Positions 52,831 through 61,837 of a stretch of DNA of 64,000 nucleotides are shown here, piece by piece (position 1 is the first letter of the stretch; each line of letters opens with the position of its first letter). The stretch lies in NCBI RefSeq assembly GCF_900162685.1, contig NZ_LT727828.1, forward strand, positions 2,344,235 to 2,408,234. Direction: 5' to 3'. The DNA comes from Terribacillus halophilus (GTDB taxonomy: Bacteria > Bacillota > Bacilli > Bacillales > Amphibacillaceae). A program made the translations under genes and the position numbers. A model generated the notes under the pieces. It was not told where the DNA came from, did no database searches, and was given only the letters and a program-made list of their open reading frames with translations.

Positions 52831-54056
52831 TCTACCTCCATCACAGTTTGGAGCAGGAGCTGTTTTGCTTCTCCTACCAGCTCCTGCATCTCTTCTTCGG
52901 TATATGCATGCTTGATTTTTCGGAACTGACGATTAGCCATGAGCTCATGCAAGCTGCGTTTGATATCCTCCATCTGGTACGAGCAGGAAAACAAGGCGGC
53001 GGTAAAGTCATCCCGTTCCAAGAGCTGCTCTTCATCTAATTCAAATTCAACCTGCACTGTAAACCCTGCAAGTACCGTTAACCTGCCAAGCTGCATTTGC
53101 TGTTCATTGACCATATCAATCAGCTCCTCCAGCTGATTCTCCTGCTGCCATTTCACAAGCGGGTTGGCAGCTTCATGAAAATGTACATATAAGACCACCT
53201 GTCCGTACATTTCCTCCCATGCGGCACTCGCTTCCATTAATTTGGCTTCTGCTTCATATAGTTCCCAGGCTTCTTTGACAGAAAAGGTTACTTCTTCAAA
53301 TCGGATAGCTTGTAAAGGAAGAAATGTCAGGGTGCTGGACTGTCCTTCCAATTCGACTAAATAACAGCCTTTCTCGCCTGTCTCTTTACGATGTCTACCT
53401 TGGATGTTACCCGGATAAATAATTGGCGGCTGCTCTGTCAGTATTTCTCGTTTATGTATATGACCCAGCGCCCAATAATCAAAATCGGCTTGTTTTAAGT
53501 CCTCTATCGTAAAAGGTGCATAAACATCTTCTGGGCCGCCTGTCATAATGCTCCCATGCAGCATGCCAATCTGATACATATTATCTCCCACAGATTGGTA
53601 CTGTTTGCTGACCCTCGTGTTCACATGGCGGGCTGTATAACTGAAGCCATGAATAGCTGCTGCGGGTACTTTGTTTTTCGAATGGATGAACGTTTCTACT
53701 TGCTCTGATTGAAATATATGCACATTGTCCGGATACATCATCACCGGTTTATTCCCTGTATAATCATGATTGCCGTATTGCATGTACACATCTATCTGAG
53801 CAGCACGCAGCTCCTTGCATGCTTCACGCAATGCAACCAACGCCTTCAGCGATTGCCTGTTAGAATCAAAAATATCTCCGGCCAATAAGATAAAATCAAC
53901 TTTATACGATATAGCATATTGTACAAGTCGTTGTAACGCTTCAAATGTACTTTCTTGAAGACGCGTTTTCATCTCAGGGTGCGCAGCAGTCAATCCTTCC
54001 ATTTTGCTATCCAGATGCAGATCAGCGGCATGGATAAACGATAATTTTGGCGGCAT
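52827..54056 (-). CDS. yhaO: SbcD/Mre11-like nuclease YhaO
   Basis: A metallophosphoesterase of the DNA repair exonuclease type. The 409-residue protein carries the metal motifs HAADLHLDS, LLAGDIFD, YGNHDY, the His-containing GMLHGSI and ALGHIHKRE in order. An ATG at 54062 abuts the GGAGAGG site; the ATG at 54056, about 7 nt away, is favoured. It overlaps yhaN by 4 bp, so both should form a complex similar to SbcCD or Mre11-Rad50. Confidence 0.94.
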   Translation of the reverse strand: MPPKLSFIHAADLHLDSKMEGLTAAHPEMKTRLQESTFEALQRLVQYAISYKVDFILLAGDIFDSNRQSLKALVALREACKELRAAQIDVYMQYGNHDYTGNKPVMMYPDNVHIFQSEQVETFIHSKNKVPAAAIHGFSYTARHVNTRVSKQYQSVGDNMYQIGMLHGSIMTGGPEDVYAPFTIEDLKQADFDYWALGHIHKREILTEQPPIIYPGNIQGRHRKETGEKGCYLVELEGQSSTLTFLPLQAIRFEEVTFSVKEAWELYEAEAKLMEASAAWEEMYGQVVLYVHFHEAANPLVKWQQENQLEELIDMVNEQQMQLGRLTVLAGFTVQVEFELDEEQLLERDDFTAALFSCSYQMEDIKRSLHELMANRQFRKIKHAYTEEEMQELVGEAKQLLLQTVMEVE

Positions 54057-54129
54057 AGACATCCCTCTCCGTTTTTATTTCTATAGTAGCATGCACAATG
54101 TGCGAATGCACGTTCGGTTTGTAAATATA

Positions 54130-54164
54130 AAAGAACTCCTTACCGTTTTGGTAAGGAGCTCTTT
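54130..54164 (-). terminator. Intrinsic terminator after yheA
   Basis: Stem CTCCTTACC/GGTAAGGAG extended by AAAGA/TCTTT with one mismatch; T-rich on the minus strand. 4 bp past the yheA stop. Confidence 0.8.
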
Positions 54165-54167
54165 ACA

Positions 54168-54521
54168 TTATTGCTCTTCTGATTGACCGTAAAGCTCTTC
54201 AAGCGGCTTTGTAATAATACGGCTGATATCATTGATTGCAACATTCAAACGTTGTTCTTGTTCCATCAATTTTGCAATGGATTCGTTTTGCTGTACGACT
54301 TGTACAACGCTTTGTGCTTGCTGTACTTCTTCTTCTGTGATTTCTTGTCCTTGCATTTGCTTCTGCTGAAGTTCCAGCTGAACATTACGGAAGTTCTCGA
54401 ACATCTCTTTAGAAGAAGAATCGTTCATTACCGTATCATAAGCGGCTTTCAAGCCTTGGAATTCTTCACTTTCACGAATTGCTTTCTCTAGTTCATACGC
54501 ATGATCGTACATATTAGCCAT
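54168..54521 (-). CDS. yheA: YlbF/YmcA family protein YheA
   Basis: A 117-residue helical protein of the YlbF/YmcA family (NMYDHAYELEKAIRESEEF then YDTVMNDSSSKEMFENFRN). Relatives YlbF and YmcA form a complex with YaaT that affects RNase Y, competence and biofilm; YheA itself has no established role. GAGGAGG lies before the ATG at 54521, and the length equals B. subtilis YheA. Own terminator follows. Confidence 0.9.
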   Translation of the reverse strand: MANMYDHAYELEKAIRESEEFQGLKAAYDTVMNDSSSKEMFENFRNVQLELQQKQMQGQEITEEEVQQAQSVVQVVQQNESIAKLMEQEQRLNVAINDISRIITKPLEELYGQSEEQ

Positions 54522-54593
54522 GGGTACGTACCTCCTCAAATTTACTCAAGTTCCACTATAACAAACAAGCGAACCGCTGTATAGTTCAAGCTA

Positions 54594-55721
54594 TCAGACA
54601 AACAGCGCGATAATGCCTTGGACAATGCCGATAATACCGCCTAACAGAAAACCAAGATAAGTGATTAGTTTGAACTCCCGCTTGGAAATCGCCAGCACAA
54701 GGTCTTCGACACGATCCAGCGGAAAACCAGACACTTCTTGTTCAACCATCTTGGCAAGTTCCAGCTGCCCCATAAGAACTGGCACCTGTCCTGCTAAACG
54801 CTCAAGCAATCGTTGAACGAGCAGCGACACTTTTTCTGATAACACATTGTCTTGAATTGGCTTTGTATACACGGAAACCGGTGTATTAAGTAACCGGTCC
54901 AATGGAATAGCGTGCGCAAGCAGCTGCTTTATCCCTTCTTCCACTGTATCTTGTCCAATTACATTCGTTACATCATTTATCTTTCTGTTTAGCAGTTTAT
55001 CCATTTCACCGGCTAGCAACTGTTGCAGCCAGCGATTCGTGCCCTCAGACCCAACTGACTCTGTAATAACAGGCTGGATTTTATCTGCGGCACTTTCAGG
55101 GTCCATAAAGGAAGATAGCATACTGCCGAGAAACCCTCTTCCTTGCAAGAAGCTGCGAACAAGTTCCTGTATTTTTCTGCGGCCATCATAGCTGTCTACA
55201 TAGGAAAGCAGCATTTGTTGAATATGAGAAGCAGCGTGGGCTGCTGCAGCTTCTTTCCTTTGCTTTAGTTCTTCAGGAAGTAAACTGCTCAGCTCCTGGT
55301 CACCATGCAGATACAGCTGTTTACTTACAAGTTTTGCCGCACTTGTATAGAGCGTTTCAGCTTTTAGCTCGACGTTGATATCTGCAAGCAGCTGTCTGAT
55401 GGTCTTTTCGGAACGAAGGAAGCGAAGAACCTCTCGCTGCACCCCTGCGTCCACTTTGTTTTGAAAATCTTTATCGCGCAGCTTCGCCTGCATGCCTGCA
55501 GGTGTAAGCAGGTGCTCCACGACCGTTTTCCCTAGGGAACGCGCTAAATCATCCCTACGTTTCGGAATCAATCCCGGTGTAAACGGAAGTCTCCATTTCC
55601 CTATATAAATGGCGCGATGAGGCTTGAACAGCATCTTGATCGCTAAATGATTTGTGATTCCCCCAATCAGTGCTCCCACGACCGCCATAGATAATATCAA
55701 CCAAATATCTCCACTATTCAT
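54594..55721 (-). CDS. yheB: DUF445 family membrane protein YheB
   Basis: A 375-residue protein with hydrophobic segments at both ends (about 7-28 and 352-374) and a long helical middle. Family marks are GGITNHLAIKMLFKPHRA, LPFTPGLIPKRRDDLARSLG and the C-terminal GFLLGGIIGIVQG. Function is unknown. As in B. subtilis it follows close to yheA, transcribed in the same direction. Confidence 0.92.
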   Translation of the reverse strand: MNSGDIWLILSMAVVGALIGGITNHLAIKMLFKPHRAIYIGKWRLPFTPGLIPKRRDDLARSLGKTVVEHLLTPAGMQAKLRDKDFQNKVDAGVQREVLRFLRSEKTIRQLLADINVELKAETLYTSAAKLVSKQLYLHGDQELSSLLPEELKQRKEAAAAHAASHIQQMLLSYVDSYDGRRKIQELVRSFLQGRGFLGSMLSSFMDPESAADKIQPVITESVGSEGTNRWLQQLLAGEMDKLLNRKINDVTNVIGQDTVEEGIKQLLAHAIPLDRLLNTPVSVYTKPIQDNVLSEKVSLLVQRLLERLAGQVPVLMGQLELAKMVEQEVSGFPLDRVEDLVLAISKREFKLITYLGFLLGGIIGIVQGIIALFV

Positions 55722-55813
55722 GTTTTATCGACCTTTCTGTTTTCTTCGGTTTTAGTATAATACAATTAACACCAATTACAAAGAAACTGTCTGTATGAAT
55801 AGGAGAGGTACAT

Positions 55814-56692
55814 ATGCTGGATGAACTGGAAAAAATGATTTCGGGCATCATAAGAGCTGCTAGTACGGAAATGCTTGATATGGAAAATTATCATTGGTTT
55901 CGTTTGGAAGATGGTGAAAGTATTGGTTTCCCAGTTGAGCAGCTGAACGAACGAGAACTCGCTTTACTTCATCATCTCGGTTCTCCCATTACCATTCCGC
56001 GAGGATCAAGCAGAGATACAGACTGGTACAACCTGCTTCACGGCATAAAAGACACAAACAACTTTATTGCAGACCCGCTGTATGCTAATGGCTGCCGGTT
56101 TATTTTCTTTCATATTGATGGCTACATTGGTGCTGATGTTTTCAGAGAAGCGATGGACAGTCTGACCGATTATCCGCTTGCATGCGTTTGGTATAATCGC
56201 CAATCCGGAATGTTGATTGAAAGCCGCCAAAAAGAGTCTATCTCGTATGAGGAAGTGGTGGATATGGTGATGTATGATTTATCCGTTTCTCTCCGCCTCT
56301 TTGTGAGTCCGTGGCTTGCTTCTTTGGAAGATGCACCTGCTCAATATACGTGGCTGCATTCGGCTTATAAACAGATACCGCTTCACGCAGCCAAACATGT
56401 CCTTCACTTTCACGATAGCATTCCGCAGCTTATAAGTACGCTGCTGCCAAATGCAGATCGAAATTACATCATGCAGCATATTCTGCAAGGTTTAGATGCA
56501 GATGAGGAACTGTTGCGGACAATAAAAATGTATTTCGCCTGCAACCAAAATCTTACCTTGACTGCTAAAAAGCTGTTTATTCACCGAAATAGTCTTCATT
56601 ACAGATTAGATAAACTAACAGAACGCACCGGACTTGATATTCGAAAATTTCAAGATGCATTTGCTCTTTACTTCGCCATTCAGAATATGTAA
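55814..56692 (+). CDS. PucR-type helix-turn-helix regulator
   Basis: A 292-residue protein with a C-terminal PucR/CdaR-type HTH (about 235-290): LRTIKMYFACNQNLTLTAKKLFIHRNSLHYR in pieces, followed by RLDKLTERTGLDIRKFQDAFAL. The N-terminal two thirds contain no recognised sensory domain; a weak helical or GAF-like fold is possible. Relatives control purine, sugar-acid or proline use, but no metabolic gene is adjacent here, so the target is unknown. GGAGAGG precedes the ATG. Confidence 0.85.
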   Translation: MLDELEKMISGIIRAASTEMLDMENYHWFRLEDGESIGFPVEQLNERELALLHHLGSPITIPRGSSRDTDWYNLLHGIKDTNNFIADPLYANGCRFIFFHIDGYIGADVFREAMDSLTDYPLACVWYNRQSGMLIESRQKESISYEEVVDMVMYDLSVSLRLFVSPWLASLEDAPAQYTWLHSAYKQIPLHAAKHVLHFHDSIPQLISTLLPNADRNYIMQHILQGLDADEELLRTIKMYFACNQNLTLTAKKLFIHRNSLHYRLDKLTERTGLDIRKFQDAFALYFAIQNM

Positions 56693-56794
56693 AATTGTCG
56701 GTTGTTTAGAAAGCTCTTTAGATGACACTGCCACCACACATGCAAAGTCTTCATGCAGTTTCGCACAGAAAAGTAAGCAGGTGTACCCCACAAG

Positions 56795-56821
56795 AAAGGG
56801 ACACCTATTAGGTGCCCCTTT
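56795..56821. terminator. Intrinsic terminator between the PucR-type and SASP genes
   Basis: AAAGGGACACCT faces AGGTGCCCCTTT (one mismatch, ATT loop); 18 bp past the SASP stop on the minus strand. Confidence 0.65.
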
Positions 56822-56838
56822 AGCCATTCGATATGAAA

Positions 56839-57045
56839 TTAGAATTGTTGTCCGCCGTTAAGCTGCTGCTGCGCAGTAGCTACAAGACGTTTCGTGATTT
56901 CTCCACCGACAGAACCGTTTGCACGGGATGTTTCGTTACCATCTAGAGAAACACCAAATTCTTGTGCGATTTCGAATTTCATTTGATCAAGAGCTTGTTG
57001 TACGCCAGGTACTAGCAATTCGTTTGAGCTGTTGTTGTTCGCCAT
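56839..57045 (-). CDS. sspB: Alpha/beta-type small acid-soluble spore protein
   Basis: Coats and protects DNA in dormant spores. The 68-residue protein has the two family signatures: [11 protein letters not shown], with the germination protease cleavage site between Glu and Phe/Ile, and [25 protein letters not shown] precedes the ATG. A sigma-G-like -10 lies upstream. The location near yheAB matches sspB of B. subtilis, though the exact paralogue is not certain. Confidence 0.93.
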   Translation of the reverse strand: MANNNSSNELLVPGVQQALDQMKFEIAQEFGVSLDGNETSRANGSVGGEITKRLVATAQQQLNGGQQF

Positions 57046-57102
57046 GTTTGTTCACCTCCTATGCCTATAGTTTGAGCAAGAAGGTGTTTTTTATCAGGCT
57101 TA

Positions 57103-57109
57103 TATAATG
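57103..57109 (-). promoter_or_regulatory. Possible sigma-G -10 element for the SASP gene
   Basis: CATTATA on the minus strand fits the CATnnTA consensus of sigma-G promoters, 58 bp before the SASP ATG. The -35 partner is unclear (a GCCATG lies 15 bp upstream). Confidence 0.4.
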
Positions 57110-57135
57110 GAACTACTGGCCAAACATGGCAATTC

Positions 57136-58521
57136 TTATTTCGGGTACGTCATCTCTTCTGGTTTGATATAAGATTCGAATTGTTCCTCTGTCAAAAGAC
57201 CGCTTGCCACAGCCGCTTCTTTTAGCGTTGTATTCTCCGCAAAAGCTTTTTTGGCGATTTTAGCTGCATTCTCATAACCAATATACGGGTTGAGAGCAGT
57301 TACAAGCATTAAGGAATCCTGCAAATTCTTCGCGATCTTATCTCGATTTGGTTCCAATCCTACGACACAACGATCATTAAAGGAAAGCATACTGTCCGCT
57401 AAAAGCTGTGCAGATTGAATGAAGTTATAAGCAATAACAGGCTTGAATACATTCAATTCGAAATTACCTTGGCTTGCTGCAAATCCAATTGCTGCATCAT
57501 TCCCCATCACTTGCACCGTTACCATTGTAACTGCTTCGCTCTGTGTTGGATTCACTTTTCCTGGCATAATTGAACTTCCAGGCTCATTAGCCGGAATTTC
57601 AATTTCACCAATACCGCAGCGTGGGCCGCTCGCCAGCCAGCGGACATCATTGGCAATCTTCATCATATCGGCAGCCAAACCTTTCAGTGCACCGTGTGCA
57701 AAAACGATTTCATCATGGCTTGTTAGTGCATGGAACTTGTTTTCAGCAGAGCGAAAATCTTTTCCTGTAGCAGCAGCCAATTCTTGGCACACCTTTTCTG
57801 AAAACTCCGGATGTGCATTCAATCCCGTACCCACAGCCGTTCCGCCAATAGCCAGTTCTTGGATGTACGGGAGACTTGTCCGAATCATCTGCTCCGATTT
57901 TTCCAGCATTCGATGCCATCCGCTAATTTCCTGTCCAAGTGTAAGTGGAGTTGCATCCTGTAAATGGGTACGTCCAATCTTGACAATATCCTGGTACGCA
58001 TCAGACTTCTCTTTTAATGTCGTCTTCAACTGTTTCAGAGCAGGCAGAACTGTATCTTCCAACTGCGTCACAGCAGCTATATGTAATGCTGTCGGATACG
58101 TATCATTGGAGCTTTGCGATTTGTTAACATCATCATTCGGATGAAGCCTTGTATCCTTGCCTTGTTCCTCCAGCCACTTATTGCCTACAAATGCAATAAC
58201 TTCATTCACGTTCATATTAGACTGCGTGCCACTGCCCGTCTGCCAAACAACAAGCGGAAAATGGGTATCCAGCTCGCCAGATATAATTTGATCAGCCGCA
58301 TAACCAATTGCATCGCTTTTATCTTCCTCTAAGAGACCGAGTGCACAATTAGCTTTTGCAGCACTTTTTTTTAGCAAAGCGAAAGCGTATACAATTTCTT
58401 TCGGCATTGTTTCCGTACCAATCGGGAAATTCTCTTTACTTCGCTGCGTTTGCGCTCCCCAAAATTTATCAGCTGGTACCTGGATTTCACCAATCGTATC
58501 TTTTTCTACACGAAATTCCAT
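57136..58521 (-). CDS. fumC: Class II fumarate hydratase
   Basis: Fumarate to malate in the TCA cycle; soluble homotetramer without iron-sulfur cluster. The 461-residue protein starts [23 protein letters not shown]-like (start region), has [32 protein letters not shown] and the superfamily signature [13 protein letters not shown]. The frame opens at 58572, but GGAGAGGGG upstream of the ATG at 58521 and homology to B. subtilis CitG (462 residues) support the later start. The stop lies 27 bp before the SASP promoter region, and no terminator is evident. Confidence 0.96.
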   Translation of the reverse strand: MEFRVEKDTIGEIQVPADKFWGAQTQRSKENFPIGTETMPKEIVYAFALLKKSAAKANCALGLLEEDKSDAIGYAADQIISGELDTHFPLVVWQTGSGTQSNMNVNEVIAFVGNKWLEEQGKDTRLHPNDDVNKSQSSNDTYPTALHIAAVTQLEDTVLPALKQLKTTLKEKSDAYQDIVKIGRTHLQDATPLTLGQEISGWHRMLEKSEQMIRTSLPYIQELAIGGTAVGTGLNAHPEFSEKVCQELAAATGKDFRSAENKFHALTSHDEIVFAHGALKGLAADMMKIANDVRWLASGPRCGIGEIEIPANEPGSSIMPGKVNPTQSEAVTMVTVQVMGNDAAIGFAASQGNFELNVFKPVIAYNFIQSAQLLADSMLSFNDRCVVGLEPNRDKIAKNLQDSLMLVTALNPYIGYENAAKIAKKAFAENTTLKEAAVASGLLTEEQFESYIKPEEMTYPK

Positions 58522-58739
58522 TATTACTTTCCCCTCTCCAGAACTTGATTTTAAGTCTCTTACTTTCTTCATCAGACATCCTTATTGTATCAAATAATCT
58601 GCATTTTTGCGGCTTCTGCGACACAAGGTTGTGTATCTTTTCATTTTTGAAAAAATTTAATAATTTCCCTACCCATCTTTCTTACAATGTGTTAAAATCG
58701 AATTGAATTAGTACACAGATTAGTTAATCACGTGCAGTA

Positions 58740-58767
58740 TTTACAAGCACAAATGGACAAGTAAGTT
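58740..58767 (+). promoter_or_regulatory. Promoter of the candidate small RNA
   Basis: TTTACA (58740-58745), 16-bp spacer, TAAGTT (58762-58767). The inverted repeat GATTAGTTAATC (58718-58729) sits just before the -35, a place fit for a regulator. Confidence 0.45.
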
Positions 58768-58770
58768 TTA

Positions 58771-58856
58771 GGCATCCTTATGCCGCTAAATTAGTATGTG
58801 ACCTCCCATCACATAAATATGGAGCCACCGCCTTCTTCAAGGCAGTGGCTCTTTTT
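58771..58856 (+). ncRNA. Candidate small regulatory RNA with C-rich loop
   Basis: About 86 nt with three successive perfect or near-perfect hairpins and no reading frame. Hairpin 1 is GGCAT-CCTT-ATGCC (58771-58784). Hairpin 2 is TATGTGA-CCTCCCA-TCACATA (58795-58815), whose C-rich loop is complementary to Shine-Dalgarno sequences. Hairpin 3 is GAGCCAC-C-GCCTT, loop CTTC, AAGGC-A-GTGGCTC (58822-58851) followed by five T residues, an intrinsic terminator whose T tract is on the plus strand only. A promoter-like pair ends 4 bp before hairpin 1. The layout resembles C-rich Firmicute sRNAs such as RsaE/RoxS or FsrA, but I cannot assign a family. Confidence 0.6.
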
Positions 58857-59695
58857 CAGCTCTTTAAGTCAGATTTCATTTGAAAATGTTCCTCTAATGT
58901 TACGCCCTCTTCCTGTATCTGTTTTGCAAGATCTTTTCCAACGTAGCGGATATGCCAAGGTTCATAGCTGTATCCTGTAATGTCTGTTTTCCCTTTCGGA
59001 TAGCGCACGATAAAACCATGTTCATAAGCATGATCCGCCAGCCATTTTCCTTCATCCGTATTAATAAACGTCTCTTCCAGCGCAAGTGCCATCTCCGCTG
59101 ATGTTAAATCGATCGCCAAACCAGATTGATGCTCACTGCGGCCTGGTCTTGATGACACTTTATCTGTTTCTTCCTGGCCTTGTGTAGCGACGTTATTTTC
59201 ATAAATCTGCTTCTGTCTCGCTTCTGAGCGATATCCGCTTGCTGCTACAAGATCCATTCCATCTTTCTCTGAAGCAGCGAATAGTTCCTCCAGGGCAGCG
59301 GCAGCTTCTTTACGCATCTTTCTTTTCTCCAGATGTTCGTTAAAGTAAAATGGTACGTTCGGCTCCACGAGATCCTTTGGTGCCCATCCATCCGGGAACT
59401 GTCTTGTTTTGTTAACAACCACTTCTATGCTATCCGGATTATCAACTGTTACTGGTTTTTCAATTGTGCCAATAACATCGTCTGCTTCCTTCTGATGCTG
59501 ATCCGGCTTCGCTTCTGCAGGTTCTTCCTCAACAGCTGCTTCCTCTTCCTTTGGCTGCTCTGCTTGTTGATTCTCCGTCTGATTCTCTGTTATTTTCGTT
59601 TCGTTCGTATTTTCTTTCTGGCTTGTTTGCTGGTCTTGACAGCCAGCTGCTACGAGCACGGCACCTAGTACAGCAAACAACATCAAACGCTTCAT
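58856..59695 (-). CDS. D-alanyl-D-alanine carboxypeptidase lipoprotein (M15/VanY type)
   Basis: Trims peptidoglycan stem peptides outside the membrane. The 279-residue precursor has a lipobox LVAAGC (Cys19), an acidic Gln/Glu-rich linker (about 25-75), then an M15B domain with zinc motifs SEHQSGLAIDL (His and Asp) and YEPWHIRYVG (His), and SGYRSEARQKQIY. YodJ-like in B. subtilis; either D,D- or L,D-activity is possible (LdcB relatives). GAGGAG precedes the ATG. Its 3' end abuts the terminator of the candidate sRNA on the other strand. Confidence 0.92.
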   Translation of the reverse strand: MKRLMLFAVLGAVLVAAGCQDQQTSQKENTNETKITENQTENQQAEQPKEEEAAVEEEPAEAKPDQHQKEADDVIGTIEKPVTVDNPDSIEVVVNKTRQFPDGWAPKDLVEPNVPFYFNEHLEKRKMRKEAAAALEELFAASEKDGMDLVAASGYRSEARQKQIYENNVATQGQEETDKVSSRPGRSEHQSGLAIDLTSAEMALALEETFINTDEGKWLADHAYEHGFIVRYPKGKTDITGYSYEPWHIRYVGKDLAKQIQEEGVTLEEHFQMKSDLKS

Positions 59696-59765
59696 TTCGA
59701 ATTTCTCCTCTGTGTTACTTCTATTATAAAATTAATTATAGCATAGCCATACGTTTATTTCGCAC

Positions 59766-59803
59766 ACAAAAAGACCCGTCTTGTCCACTGCAAAACGGGT
59801 CTT
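59766..59803 (-). terminator. Intrinsic terminator after the IDEAL-domain gene
   Basis: AAGACCCGT pairs with ACGGGTCTT, followed on the minus strand by TTTTT; 17 bp past the stop. Confidence 0.75.
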
Positions 59804-59819
59804 CTTAGTTTTTATATAG

Positions 59820-60059
59820 TCATTCTAATGTGTAAGGTCGGTACGCGGCACTTAATTCGTTAAACAGCACTTGGTTGTTTTGATCAATACTGTCATTAAT
59901 TTGGGCTTCCAGTCTGTTCTTGTTCCAAGTAAAAAGAAATTCATCCAGCATAAGTTTAGCAGCAAGTTTCACTTCAAACGCAATCTCTCGTTTAGCAGTT
60001 ACATAAGAACGCTTTCTGTTCGTTCTTTGCAGACGGTAGACAACTTTATGCTTTTTCAT
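59820..60059 (-). CDS. IDEAL-domain small protein
   Basis: A 79-residue basic-to-acidic protein. Residues about 35-70 (AKLMLDEFLFTWNKNRLEA then INDSIDQNNQVLFNELS) form the IDEAL motif, found at the end of YpiB and in short proteins such as YozD and ComK-linked factors. The motif mediates protein contact; the partner here is unknown. GGGGG precedes the ATG. Single gene with terminator. Confidence 0.82.
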   Translation of the reverse strand: MKKHKVVYRLQRTNRKRSYVTAKREIAFEVKLAAKLMLDEFLFTWNKNRLEAQINDSIDQNNQVLFNELSAAYRPYTLE

Positions 60060-60141
60060 GGAACGATTCCCCCTGGTTCCTTTTTTTCATTATGCTGGAT
60101 ATACATCAATTTTGCAACAATTTTCTGACTTGTTCGTTAAA

Positions 60142-61404
60142 TTAATGTAAATGCGGAACTGGTTGGTGCTTATGATTCTTTGGATCAGGGGGTTTAATGA
60201 ATTTCAATGTTAATAATGCTGCAAGAAAAGCTGTACCGCTAAAAGTAACAATCAGCCAAATAAGGTCTGTTTTTAAGAGCAAAGCAACGACTGGCGGGCC
60301 AGCAGCTACGCCGACATAACGCATCGCACTAAATAGGGCAGTAACTGTTCCTCGTACGTCTTTTTCCATATTGCTTGTAATAAGAGAATCCAGACAAGGT
60401 AGGCCTGCGCCAATTCCAATACCAGCAATAAGGAACACAGCCATCATGAAGACGACTCCTTTTGAAAAGTATAAAGCGATTGTAACTACTCCTGCACAAA
60501 CAATGCCGGTAAACGTAATCCACTTCATCAGTTTGCCGTTGCTTTTAATCCACTTCCCTGTCAAATATGATGCTAGACATAGCGCAGCAAGCGGAATTGC
60601 CAGTACTGCCCCTTTCACGATACCATGCATTCCATATTTCTCTTCTAGAACTGTACTCAAGTAGAATAGAATACCAAAAAGAATAAACATAAGAATCGCG
60701 CCTATAAGGAAAATCGCTGTTAACCAGCCGCCATGCTTATGAAACGTTGCTTTTGTGCTTTTAAGGAACGTTTTAAAGTCATTTCCCTTCTTGTCATCTT
60801 TCGGCTTTTTAATGAGAAAGAGAACGAGGACAAAAGAAATAGCGCAGAATACAGGAATTGCATAAAAAGGCAGATACCAGAGAAAACCTGCCAGAAGCGC
60901 TCCCAGTACAGGACTCAGCACCTTTCCCAAAGTATTAGCAGTTTCGACTATACCAAGTGTAGCACTGACATCTTCTTCTTTTTCGAACATGTCTCCAACA
61001 AGCGGCAGTACAACTGGCGCTGCCCCAGCCACGCCTACCCCTTGCAGTATTCGGCCAATCATAATCCAAAGGTACGGGTTTTCACTGCCTACCGAAAATA
61101 TCCCAGCAATCAGCCCTCCGGCCCCGGCAATTATCAGGGAAGGCAAAATCACGACCTTACGCCCAAATCGATCGGATAAAAAACCAGCAACTGGGATGAA
61201 AATGATGGCTACAATTGAATAGAATGTAATGATAAAGCTTGATTGTAACTTGCTTATCCCCAACTCTTCCTCCATTAATGGAAGGACTGGAAGCAGCATG
61301 GAATTTCCGAGTGTCATAATCAGTGGAATGGATGCCAGCGCAACTATTGCCCAGCGCATGTTTTTTGGTGAACTGCTGTTCGATGTCTTTTTGGTTGTTG
61401 CCAT
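60142..61404 (-). CDS. MFS transporter (YmfD/YitG-like)
   Basis: A 420-residue major facilitator with about twelve membrane segments and motif A GFLSDRFGRKVVILPS between segments two and three, plus RILQGVGVAGAAPVVLPL of drug/siderophore exporters. The frame opens at 61485, but GCAGGAG precedes the ATG at 61404, and residues before it are not like an MFS N terminus. The C terminus is His/Pro-rich (PKNHKHQPVPHLH). Substrate unknown; resemblance to bacillibactin or drug exporters is from memory. Confidence 0.88.
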   Translation of the reverse strand: MATTKKTSNSSSPKNMRWAIVALASIPLIMTLGNSMLLPVLPLMEEELGISKLQSSFIITFYSIVAIIFIPVAGFLSDRFGRKVVILPSLIIAGAGGLIAGIFSVGSENPYLWIMIGRILQGVGVAGAAPVVLPLVGDMFEKEEDVSATLGIVETANTLGKVLSPVLGALLAGFLWYLPFYAIPVFCAISFVLVLFLIKKPKDDKKGNDFKTFLKSTKATFHKHGGWLTAIFLIGAILMFILFGILFYLSTVLEEKYGMHGIVKGAVLAIPLAALCLASYLTGKWIKSNGKLMKWITFTGIVCAGVVTIALYFSKGVVFMMAVFLIAGIGIGAGLPCLDSLITSNMEKDVRGTVTALFSAMRYVGVAAGPPVVALLLKTDLIWLIVTFSGTAFLAALLTLKFIKPPDPKNHKHQPVPHLH

Positions 61405-61470
61405 GAACTTGTCTCCTGCCTTTCGCAAACTACTCCTATCGTTTGCAAAGCATGCACTTTTTATCCAAAT

Positions 61471-61498
61471 AAAAAATCCCTGCACGGTGGCTGGGATT
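61471..61498 (-). terminator. Intrinsic terminator after the small unknown gene
   Basis: AATCCC pairs with GGGATT, followed by TTTT on the minus strand; it overlaps the stop codon of the small gene and lies before the MFS gene start. Confidence 0.65.
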
Positions 61499-61718
61499 AA
61501 TTTGCCTGCAGCAGTTCAGCATTATCCAGATAAGTCCAATAACAATTGCGCCAGCCCTGCTCCCTGGCCAGCATGTCAAAACTCTCTGCATCACTCCCAT
61601 AGAAACGAATGATTGCTTGCTCGGGAGTAACTTTCCCGGGGTCGATAATAATATCCAGTTCTTTGTAAAAACGCATCCCTTCCAAGCTGCCTTCAATAAT
61701 AACTTTTTCCTGGTTCAT
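61497..61718 (-). CDS. Small protein of unknown function
   Basis: A 73-residue soluble acidic protein: MNQEKVIIEGSLEGMRFYKE, then IDPGKVTPEQAIIRFYG and EQGWRNCYWTYLDNAELL. The alternation suggests an alpha/beta fold. AGGGG lies upstream of the ATG. I do not recognise the family. It lies 92 bp upstream of the MFS gene on the same strand, with a terminator between, and is divergent from the CDF exporter gene. Confidence 0.6.
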   Translation of the reverse strand: MNQEKVIIEGSLEGMRFYKELDIIIDPGKVTPEQAIIRFYGSDAESFDMLAREQGWRNCYWTYLDNAELLQAN

Positions 61719-61837
61719 TTTTTTCCAACCCCTTCGTATATTGATGTAAATGAAGAATATAATGTATTATCTTGTACCCATTCTGGACATGCAGTAATCT
61801 TTCCTGCCCCGGAATGAGATCGGAGGAATCTTTACAT

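Noticed and set aside
57443-58144. 233-codon plus-strand frame antisense to fumC
   Set aside because: The longest antisense frame in the window, but it mirrors fumC codon usage, and its translation is serine-rich and featureless.
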